DNA of 64,000 nucleotides from Ilumatobacteraceae bacterium (GTDB taxonomy: Bacteria > Actinomycetota > Acidimicrobiia > Acidimicrobiales > Ilumatobacteraceae). Below the pieces are notes generated by a model. That model did not search any database. It had not been told where the DNA came from and saw only the letters and a program-made list of their open reading frames with translations. The stretch is from NCBI GenBank assembly GCA_021298435.1, contig JAJTFJ010000005.1:62001-126000 (forward strand), given 5' to 3'. Positions 16,285-23,415 of this stretch are shown piece by piece (the stretch's first letter is position 1; each line of letters begins with the position of its first letter). The position numbers and the translations under genes are program-made.

Positions 16285-18702
16285 TCAGGTCAACTGTTCA
16301 TTGGCCCACTGGCCAAGTGCGATGCGATCAATCTTTGAGTTGTGACGACGATCGACGGGCAGTTTCTTCTTAAACAACACCGCGACTACATCGGGAGCCA
16401 CTTCGCGCACCTTCATTTCAATCGGACGCACAGCTGCTCCTGTTGTCTCTCCGTCACACAACACAACGACCAGCGCAGAAGACGAACCGACGGGCACAGT
16501 CACTGCAGCAACTGTGACATCGGGAAGGAGATTCTCTACTGCTTGTTCAATCGGAACTGGTGTCAAGACTGTGTCGCCGATTCGAAGAACATGAGCGCTT
16601 CTGCCCTCAATGAAGAGACCATTCTTCACATGGCCTACATCGCCCGTGCGATGCCATTCTCGTGAGTTGAACTGCACGCGGGCATCTCTGTTGCGTTGCC
16701 AGTGCTGGTCGTAACCCACCGAAAGCCACGGGCCCGTCACAAACACTTCTCCGGTCACGCCATCAGCAACGGGATGAACCACATCGTCGGACGTGAAACC
16801 CAATGGCAAGACCATGACATCAACACCTGGCAAGGGGCGGCCCACCGATACTCCTTCATGGTGTGATGCTTCAGCCCGCACACCATCAGTCACAATCAAC
16901 ATCTCTGTCATTCCGTAGGGACTGAAAAGTTCAGCATGAGGAAACGCGTGTGCAACGTCATGCAGCAGAGCATCACTCACTGGAGCACCAGCAGACATCA
17001 TGCAACGAACAGTGGGGAAAACTGCTGCATCCTTGATGACATTGCGTAACGGAGCCGGAGCGGCAAAGAGAATTGTTCCGTTGACACCGTTGAGTGCGTC
17101 GTGAAGATCTTTGGCGGCCAGCTTGCCCGGTGCAACGACGTTGATTTTCGGAAGTGCAACAGCCACACCCCATGCAGGACCGTATAACGCAAATGGAATG
17201 TACGCCGCTGCGATTCCATCGTCATCGGTGATTGAAAACTGCTGCTGAATTGCGTGTGCCAGTGCACGTAGTTGCCCGTGGGTGTAGACCACACCTTTTG
17301 CAGGCCCAGTTGCTCCCGAGGTGTACAGAACTGCTGCCTCTTGAGAATCAACCACAGCAGGAGATTCAGTCACTCTTTGCTCACTGATTGTCGTCATTGC
17401 TTCGAGGTCAAGCCGCTGGGCACGATGGGCAAGATGCAGGACACGCGATGCGATTCTCGTTGCACGCATCGTGAGAACAAACTGCGGGCGGCTCTCTCGC
17501 AAGGCCCGACGCATATTTGAGATTCCTAAACCAGGATCTGCAACAACCGGCACAAATCCTTCTGACCAGCAAGCGTAAATACAGGCAATTGTCAGGGCAG
17601 AAAACGGTGTCAGAATCGCAACTCGGTCTCCCGACTTCACTCCGGAACGTCGAAGATGCCCTCTGCTTGATTGCACCATCGACAACAAGTCAGCCCACGA
17701 TGTTGTGAGTTTTTCCTTTGCATCAAAAACAGCCACGCTGTTCGGTGTTGTTGACGCCCGACGATGCATCGCAGCATTGAGGTCTGCAAAGCCTTCCGCT
17801 GGGCCGCCAACGGAAAGAGCACCTGCACTGTCCAGCCATTCGTGCACCAATCGTGCAGCGTCTGGATGCTCTGGTGAGAGGTGCCCAATGTCGAGTGTGA
17901 TGGTGTGAGCATGCGGGAATGTCTTTTGCATATCTGCAAGAACACCTGTGTGGAACACAAAATCGCGTGTCCCCCACATCAACAATGTGGGCACCTTGAT
18001 CTCGTGCGCTTGTTCTGCAACGCGTTGAAGTTCTGCGGCAGAGACATGACTAGGAGTCGTAGGAATATCGGCGACAAAGTTAGCAATCGCACGCCTGCGA
18101 GCCGCACTGGCATATGGCGCGTAATAGGCAGAACGAATGTCGCGAGGAATGCCACCAGTAGGCGCTACTGCTCCAACAAGAAACGCCTTTGACGTGGAAC
18201 AAATGGCATTACGCAAGAACGGTGTATTCGATACTCGAATGAGACCTGGCACACCTGTCGTTGGGATATGTGTTCCAGTGTTGAACAACACAAGTTTTTC
18301 CACTCGCTCTTTATTCTTCGTTGCCCACCCCAGCGCAACAGGACCACCCCAGTCATGAGCAATCAGAGTGACTTGCCCATGAACATCTGCCGCGTCAATC
18401 AATGCATCAAGGTCTTCAATGCGCTGGGCCAATGTTCGTGCACCAGTCGGACGACTCGAAAAACCCATGCCCAGTTGATCAATCGCAATCACGCGATAGT
18501 CCTGGCCAAGTTCTTGAACGATCTGTCTCCACAGGTACGACCACGTGGGGTTGCCATGGACGCACACAACAGTTCCGCGTATCGGGGTGGTTGGTGACGC
18601 CTCCAGCACCGCAATGGTTTCACTATTTCCATCTCGATGAATGGTGTACGAACGAACCCACGTCGGGTCGATGCCCGGCAACTGCCGAACGTTTTTCACC
18701 AT
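16285..18702 (-). CDS. oleBC: OleBC fusion: beta-lactone decarboxylase plus beta-lactone synthetase
   Basis: 805 residues, two enzymes in one chain. Residues 1-295 are an alpha/beta hydrolase of the haloalkane-dehalogenase group: HGNPTWSYLW oxyanion region (49-58), nucleophile Asp117 in AHDWGG, and catalytic His274 in DIGHLSPEHP. Residues 305-805 are an AMP-forming ligase with the P-loop TSGATGPAKG (461-470), FSPYGMTE, and a late HRTGDVG motif. In the olefin pathway OleC adenylates the 2-alkyl-3-hydroxy acid and forms a beta-lactone, and OleB decarboxylates it to a cis-alkene. OleBC fusions are known from some actinobacteria such as Micrococcus. It overlaps oleA by 7 nt and precedes oleD by 2 bp. 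Confidence 0.92.
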   Translation of the reverse strand: MVKNVRQLPGIDPTWVRSYTIHRDGNSETIAVLEASPTTPIRGTVVCVHGNPTWSYLWRQIVQELGQDYRVIAIDQLGMGFSSRPTGARTLAQRIEDLDALIDAADVHGQVTLIAHDWGGPVALGWATKNKERVEKLVLFNTGTHIPTTGVPGLIRVSNTPFLRNAICSTSKAFLVGAVAPTGGIPRDIRSAYYAPYASAARRRAIANFVADIPTTPSHVSAAELQRVAEQAHEIKVPTLLMWGTRDFVFHTGVLADMQKTFPHAHTITLDIGHLSPEHPDAARLVHEWLDSAGALSVGGPAEGFADLNAAMHRRASTTPNSVAVFDAKEKLTTSWADLLSMVQSSRGHLRRSGVKSGDRVAILTPFSALTIACIYACWSEGFVPVVADPGLGISNMRRALRESRPQFVLTMRATRIASRVLHLAHRAQRLDLEAMTTISEQRVTESPAVVDSQEAAVLYTSGATGPAKGVVYTHGQLRALAHAIQQQFSITDDDGIAAAYIPFALYGPAWGVAVALPKINVVAPGKLAAKDLHDALNGVNGTILFAAPAPLRNVIKDAAVFPTVRCMMSAGAPVSDALLHDVAHAFPHAELFSPYGMTEMLIVTDGVRAEASHHEGVSVGRPLPGVDVMVLPLGFTSDDVVHPVADGVTGEVFVTGPWLSVGYDQHWQRNRDARVQFNSREWHRTGDVGHVKNGLFIEGRSAHVLRIGDTVLTPVPIEQAVENLLPDVTVAAVTVPVGSSSALVVVLCDGETTGAAVRPIEMKVREVAPDVVAVLFKKKLPVDRRHNSKIDRIALGQWANEQLT

Positions 18703-19712
18703 TGCAGTTCAACAAAACTGACGTTGAGACCAGAGCCGATACCCATACACAGAATGTTGTCGCCATCTTTAAACAGATGTTGATTGTTCGCCATCGTCAG
18801 GGGGATTGCAGCGGGGCCAACGTTTCCCAACTCAGGGAAAGACACAGGAACCTTCGCAAGATCAATTCCTAATTGCGCACACACCCCATCGGTGTGGACT
18901 TTGCTGACTTGATGGAGGATGTACCAGTCGATGTCGTTCTTCCACTTGTCGTACTGCTCTGCCTCAACAAAACAATCATTCGCAAGTGCAATTCCGTTTT
19001 CCAGCAACCCACGTGTATCGGTTGTCATTCGATCAAGAGTGCCGATGCACAAATCGTGATGTTCGGTGGCAGCACGGGATACTCCACCCACGATGCGGTG
19101 CCCACCCTGATCGGCTGGTCCGAGCACGGCAGCGACTGCACCAGACCCGAGAGTCAACGAAGCGAATTCGGCATAAATATCTTCAGCAGTTGTCCCCGGC
19201 ATCTGAAGACGACGAATGGTCTCTTCCTGGGTGTACCGACTGCCTTCGCCGTCAACGATGAGGACATACCGCACCTGACCAGAATCAATGAGTTGTGAAG
19301 CAATCCAAATCGCATTGATGAAACCAAGACACGCGTTTGCCAAATCAAAATTCATTGCAGAAGACGACAAACCGAGTTGATGGTGAACTGCAGAGGCCAA
19401 TGATGGCTCGAGATGGTGTTTACACACTGAGGTGCTGATCAGCACATCGATGTCTGAGGCCTGCACATTGGCATTCTTGAGAGCCTCACGACCGGCTTGT
19501 GCTGCCACTTGGTCGAACGTTGTGCCTTCTGGCCACCAGCGGCGACTCTTGATGCCTGCGACGTGCTCGAGAAGACCAGGGCGAGCGCCGCATGCGGCAT
19601 AGGTTTCAGCCAATTGCTCGTCGATCCAGGCAGAGGTCACTTCAAGGGGGGCGTCAACGCACCCCAATGCCACGAGTGCTGTGTTTTTTGCCGTAAACAC
19701 AGCGTTTGCCAT
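18696..19712 (-). CDS. oleA: OleA: acyl-CoA head-to-head condensing enzyme (thiolase/KAS III superfamily)
   Basis: 338 residues. Catalytic Cys128 (NACLGF), His267 (LHQVS) and Asn297 (GNVGP) form the KAS III-type triad. A Glu at position 102 (HHLEPS) matches the glutamate that OleA supplies across the dimer interface as base, and that FabH lacks. OleA joins two fatty acyl-CoAs (Claisen condensation without ACP) to a 2-alkyl-3-ketoacid. A good ribosome site (AAGGAG, complement of 19718-19723) lies 5 nt before ATG 19712. It is the first gene of the operon oleA-oleBC-oleD and is divergent from rlmA, with 40 bp between starts. Confidence 0.93.
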   Translation of the reverse strand: MANAVFTAKNTALVALGCVDAPLEVTSAWIDEQLAETYAACGARPGLLEHVAGIKSRRWWPEGTTFDQVAAQAGREALKNANVQASDIDVLISTSVCKHHLEPSLASAVHHQLGLSSSAMNFDLANACLGFINAIWIASQLIDSGQVRYVLIVDGEGSRYTQEETIRRLQMPGTTAEDIYAEFASLTLGSGAVAAVLGPADQGGHRIVGGVSRAATEHHDLCIGTLDRMTTDTRGLLENGIALANDCFVEAEQYDKWKNDIDWYILHQVSKVHTDGVCAQLGIDLAKVPVSFPELGNVGPAAIPLTMANNQHLFKDGDNILCMGIGSGLNVSFVELQW

Positions 19713-19752
19713 GACAACTCCTTTTCCTTCAGCCTAATGCGAGACTGCAGGG

Positions 19753-20541
19753 ATGGCAGAAGCGATGAAGTACCACTCGGTATTTGCATGCCCCCACTGT
19801 GGGTTGTCTTTTCACGAGACAACAAGTGGTGTTCAATGCCCGAATAGTCATTCTTTTGACCGCGCTCGGGAGGGATACCTCAATCTCCTTGTCGCTGGAC
19901 GAATCACCGCAGGCACCGTGTCAGGCGACACACCGGATTCGCTCGCGGCACGACGACGATTCCTTTCAACGGGTGCATATCACCCCATCGCACAAGCAGT
20001 CGCCGACACAATCGGCGATGTTGATGGAGCTGTTCTCGATATCGGATGCGGTGAGGGTTCGTACTTGTCGCACATGAGATCCCCAGATCAATATGGCCTC
20101 GACATCGCAAAGCGAGGCGTACAGATGGCGAGCAAACTTCTGCCAGATGCTCAATTCGTGGTTGGCACCGCATTTCGCCTTCCCGTACTCAGCGACTCAT
20201 GCGATGCAGTGTTCAGTATCTTTGCTCCGCACTCTCTCGAAGAGTTTCAGCGAGTTCTCGCCCCGTGTGGTCAATGGGTCACCGCAACTCCTGGTGCGCA
20301 TCACCTGCATCAGATGCGTCCAAAGCGTAACGAAAACATTCTTGAACGGGAACGACGTCGCGATGAACCGCCGACACATGCCACTAATGCCCAACGAGTG
20401 CAGTTTGATTTAGATCTCACCGAAGAGGCAGCACAGGACTTGTTTTCCATGACTCCACTTGTGTGGCAGACAGCGGCAGATGCAGCACCTGTTACTCACG
20501 TCAGCGTTGATGTGTGGATTGCATCAGGGTTTAAGTCGTAG
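19753..20541 (+). CDS. rlmA: 23S rRNA (guanine-N1)-methyltransferase, RlmA family
   Basis: 262 residues; ATG 19765 is an alternative start. The N-terminal zinc finger CPHC...CPNSH (cysteines near residues 13, 16 and 29, His 32) is followed by the diagnostic HSFDRAREGYLNLL. The SAM-binding motif I is VLDIGCGEGSYL near residue 94. RlmA enzymes methylate N1 of guanine 745 or 748 in helix 35 of 23S rRNA; the II type gives tylosin tolerance. The subtype cannot be decided from the sequence. Shares a short divergent promoter region with oleA and is followed after 10 bp by another methyltransferase. Confidence 0.9.
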   Translation: MAEAMKYHSVFACPHCGLSFHETTSGVQCPNSHSFDRAREGYLNLLVAGRITAGTVSGDTPDSLAARRRFLSTGAYHPIAQAVADTIGDVDGAVLDIGCGEGSYLSHMRSPDQYGLDIAKRGVQMASKLLPDAQFVVGTAFRLPVLSDSCDAVFSIFAPHSLEEFQRVLAPCGQWVTATPGAHHLHQMRPKRNENILERERRRDEPPTHATNAQRVQFDLDLTEEAAQDLFSMTPLVWQTAADAAPVTHVSVDVWIASGFKS

Positions 20542-20551
20542 CGTTAACACA

Positions 20552-21127
20552 ATGACTCGTTTTGATCGCGCCTATTACAAAAGGTTTTATGGCAAAGATG
20601 GTGCTCATGACGAGCAACGCATCGCACATCTCGCCACAGCAGTTCACAGCATGTGCGCTTGGTGGGGTGTGGACATCGCCACAGTTCTTGATGTCGGGGC
20701 AGGCATGGGAATGTGGCGCGACTGGTACAACACGAATCATCCTGCGGTGACGGTTCGTTCCATTGATGTGAGCGAGCATGCATGCGAGACCTGGAATCAC
20801 GAACTGCGCAACATCGCAGAGTGGAAGCCTCGTGGCAAATACGACCTCGTGATTTGCCACAGTGTGTTGCAGTACTTGGACAACACATCGTTCATCCAAG
20901 CAATTGAGAACCTCGCCTGCGCAACACGATGCGTGCTGTATCTCGAGATTCCGACAAAGTGGGATTACGAGAACATCGTTGACTCTCGATGCACAGATTT
21001 ACAGGTATACAAGCGCAGTGCGGCGTGGTATCGAAAGCAATTACAGCCGTATTTCACCCAAGTGGGTGCAGGGCTATGGACACCCGTTGATGGCTTACCG
21101 ATGTATCAACTGGAAGCCAGTCGCTAA
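20552..21127 (+). CDS. Class I SAM-dependent methyltransferase, unknown substrate
   Basis: 191 residues from ATG 20552; frame upstream to 20459 overlaps rlmA. Motif I is VLDVGAGMGMW (about residue 44), acidic motif II SIDVSEHA, and motif IV YDLVICHSVLQYLD. This is the Methyltransf_11/25 pattern. No zinc finger or substrate domain is present. Its position 10 bp after rlmA suggests one transcript, but not a shared substrate. The stop codon abuts the convergent DUF35 gene directly. Confidence 0.85.
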   Translation: MTRFDRAYYKRFYGKDGAHDEQRIAHLATAVHSMCAWWGVDIATVLDVGAGMGMWRDWYNTNHPAVTVRSIDVSEHACETWNHELRNIAEWKPRGKYDLVICHSVLQYLDNTSFIQAIENLACATRCVLYLEIPTKWDYENIVDSRCTDLQVYKRSAAWYRKQLQPYFTQVGAGLWTPVDGLPMYQLEASR

Positions 21128-21538
21128 CTAGTTCGCTACGGGGCGAAAGCGATACAACGCATTGCCCTGACCGGTGTCATGCCACACGACTTCAACAGGC
21201 ATGCCGACCTTCACGGTCTCCACATCGCAGTCAACGATGTTTGTCATCACGCGCGGGCCTTCTGCAAGCTCTACGTACGCAATGACAAATGGACCGGATT
21301 CTTTGTATGCCATGGCACCCTTCCGGATGACAGTGAAGCTATAGACAACACCCTTGCCACTCGCATCAAACGTTGAAACGTTGTCTGTCCAACACGATGG
21401 GCAATGACGACGTGGGAACCACAACACCGTGTCGCACTCATTGCATCGCTGCAACTGAAAGCGACCTTCTGCAGTCGCTGCCCAGAAAGCAGCATTGGCC
21501 TGGGTGACTGTTGGGGCGGGGGTAGGCAAAGTGCTCAT
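21128..21538 (-). CDS. DUF35 OB-fold/zinc-ribbon acyl-CoA-binding partner protein
   Basis: 136 residues. The rubredoxin-like zinc ribbon has CNEC and CPSC pairs (about residues 32-51), followed by an OB-fold beginning GKGVVYSFTVIRK. DUF35 proteins are obligate partners of thiolase-like or hydratase-like enzymes that act on CoA thioesters (ChsH2, Ltp2 partners). It overlaps the upstream thiolase-like gene by 4 nt (ATGA), the usual arrangement for a two-subunit complex, so it is very likely the partner of that protein. Confidence 0.9.
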   Translation of the reverse strand: MSTLPTPAPTVTQANAAFWAATAEGRFQLQRCNECDTVLWFPRRHCPSCWTDNVSTFDASGKGVVYSFTVIRKGAMAYKESGPFVIAYVELAEGPRVMTNIVDCDVETVKVGMPVEVVWHDTGQGNALYRFRPVAN

Positions 21539-22692
21539 GCGTCTTCCTGTCCGAGAATAAGAGTGACCGAGCCATGACGAGAACCAAGGCTTCCGCCCGT
21601 GCCGTGTGCAAGTGCAATCTGCGGGTTCGGTACTTGTACTGCGGGGTGTGCTTCCCCGCGCAACTGCCGAACTGCCTCAATCACTTTGGTGATGCCACCA
21701 CGGTTCGAAGGATGGTTGTTGCACAATCCGCCACCATCAGTGTTGAACGGCAACTTGCCAAACGGTGCAACAAGGCCACCATCGGCAACAAACGCGCCGC
21801 CCTTCCCCTTTTCACAGAAACCAAGATCTTCAATCGTCTGCAACACGGTGATGGTGAAGCTGTCGTAGATCGATGCGTAGTTGATGTCTTTCACCGTGAC
21901 ACCAGCTTCTGCAAACGCCTTCGGTCCCGACCACACTGCACCAGTATGCGTGAGATCAATGCGGCCGTTGTTGGTGTGTTTTACCGCTTCACCGTGACCA
22001 AGAATCTTTGCGTTGGTCTTGCCGAGCTTCTTGGCAATCTCTGGCGACACAATCACGAGTGCGCCACCGCCATCGGTGACAACGCAACAATCGAGACGAT
22101 GCAATGGGTCAGCCACCATCGGTGAATTCAGCACTTCATCAACGGTGACCACCTTTTGCAGGAGGGCATTTGGGTTGTATTGCGCGTGAATACTCGCAGC
22201 CACTTTGATCTCTGCAAGCTGTGCAGACGTGGTGCCGAATTCATACATGTGACGCTGTGCTGCAAGCGCATAGGAATGTGGCGCGCCCATCATTCCCCAC
22301 ACCTGCTCAAATGCAGATTCTGGTCCTGGGGTGAAGGATGGACCTTGCCAACCGCTCTTCGGCTTCCCAGCGAGAGTCACCAATGCAACGTTGCACTTCC
22401 CTGCTGCAATGGCCGCTGCTGCGTGACCAACATGAGCGAGATACGACGAACCACCGGTCTCTGTGCTGTCCACATAAGAGGGGCTGATGTTGAAGTAATC
22501 AGCGAGAGTCAGAACCCCAAAGCCGGCAGTGCCATCACAGAACAACGCATCAACGTCTTCCATGCCAAGGCCAGCATCAGCGAGTGCACCAAGCGCAACA
22601 TCGATGTGAATATCCCACACGGTCAGGTCAGGAAGGTCTCGTCCTGGGTGTTCATAAATGCCGGCGATGTAGGCCGCGCCTCGAATACTCAT
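21535..22692 (-). CDS. Thiolase-superfamily protein lacking canonical cysteines (Ltp2-type aldolase candidate)
   Basis: 385 residues with the SCP-2/lipid-transfer thiolase fold. At the usual nucleophile position the sequence reads STETGGSSYLAH (residues 76-87), giving Ser where classical thiolases have Cys. The C-terminal CxGGGxG motif is replaced by AHGTGGSLGSRHG. A conserved His occurs in CNNHPSNRGG. This pattern is shared with thiolase-like retro-aldolases such as actinobacterial Ltp2, which work with DUF35 proteins and cleave CoA thioesters of steroid-type side chains. The downstream DUF35 gene overlaps by 4 nt. The aldolase function is an inference; a non-catalytic lipid-transfer role is the alternative. 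Confidence 0.82.
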   Translation of the reverse strand: MSIRGAAYIAGIYEHPGRDLPDLTVWDIHIDVALGALADAGLGMEDVDALFCDGTAGFGVLTLADYFNISPSYVDSTETGGSSYLAHVGHAAAAIAAGKCNVALVTLAGKPKSGWQGPSFTPGPESAFEQVWGMMGAPHSYALAAQRHMYEFGTTSAQLAEIKVAASIHAQYNPNALLQKVVTVDEVLNSPMVADPLHRLDCCVVTDGGGALVIVSPEIAKKLGKTNAKILGHGEAVKHTNNGRIDLTHTGAVWSGPKAFAEAGVTVKDINYASIYDSFTITVLQTIEDLGFCEKGKGGAFVADGGLVAPFGKLPFNTDGGGLCNNHPSNRGGITKVIEAVRQLRGEAHPAVQVPNPQIALAHGTGGSLGSRHGSVTLILGQEDA

Positions 22693-22800
22693 AATGCGCT
22701 CAATCGATCAAAATTTGGGGACTCACAATTAGAGCAGGTACAGGCATTTGTGGGCTCAGTTGAAGTAGTCCAACGAATGTGAACTTTGCCCGAGAAAACC

Positions 22801-22832
22801 AAAACCCCCGACCCGTGGAGGCCGAGGGTTTT
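22801..22832 (-). terminator. Rho-independent terminator downstream of tRNA-Met(i)
   Basis: Imperfect hairpin with outer stem AAAACCC/GGGTTTT (22801-22807 with 22826-22832) plus inner G:C pairs. Read on the minus strand it is followed by TTTTGGTTTT, a T-rich tail. It lies about 40 nt beyond the 3' end of the tRNA gene, so it most likely ends the tRNA transcript before the thiolase-like gene. The remainder of 22693-22800 holds the upstream region of the thiolase gene, where I see no clear promoter. Confidence 0.75.
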
Positions 22833-22872
22833 AGAAATGGAGAAGTGCAATGTCATTGCTGACATCCACTAC

Positions 22873-22949
<77 letters not shown>

Positions 22950-23031
22950 TCGTAGTTAGACCCTTACCGTACAAGGGCAATCGCACGCTTCCAACCTGCT
23001 CGGCGGGTACCCACGGCGTACTGTTGTAGCG

Positions 23032-23409
23032 ATGTTCGCAAACGCCAAGAAGACCCGCCAGGCCGTGGAAGCCCTCCAGGCTGAAGTCTCTACGTTGCGT
23101 GAACAGGTCGCCGAGCAGACTGCACAGGCTGCCGCCGAGCGCGAAGCAGCACGAACTATTGCAGAACGTATCGCTGGTCTCGAAGCACGAGTCTCCGGAA
23201 TGGGGTCAGAGCTCTCTCGCCAGTTACATGAACTCGGTAACGAAATCGAAGAACTGAGTAAGCGCGCTGAAGAAGCTGGTGTCGCTGAAGTTGTCGAAGC
23301 ATTAAAGAATGCACAGACACGACTTGCTACCGAGCAAGCACGTTATCAAATCACTTTCCGCCAGGACCTTGCAGCCTTGGCAAATCAGTTGTTGCAACGC
23401 GCTCGCTAA
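23032..23409 (+). CDS. Coiled-coil protein of unknown function
   Basis: 125 residues, almost entirely predicted alpha-helix with heptad repeats (ALQAEVSTLREQVAEQ, LEARVSGMGSELSRQLHEL, IEELSKRAEE). Ala-, Glu- and Arg-rich with no Cys, signal peptide or membrane segment. No catalytic motif. It could be a cytoskeletal or scaffolding protein. It is divergent from the initiator tRNA and convergent with the UPF0182 gene after 6 bp. I do not recognise a named family. Confidence 0.75.
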   Translation: MFANAKKTRQAVEALQAEVSTLREQVAEQTAQAAAEREAARTIAERIAGLEARVSGMGSELSRQLHELGNEIEELSKRAEEAGVAEVVEALKNAQTRLATEQARYQITFRQDLAALANQLLQRAR

Positions 23410-23415
23410 GAGCAA

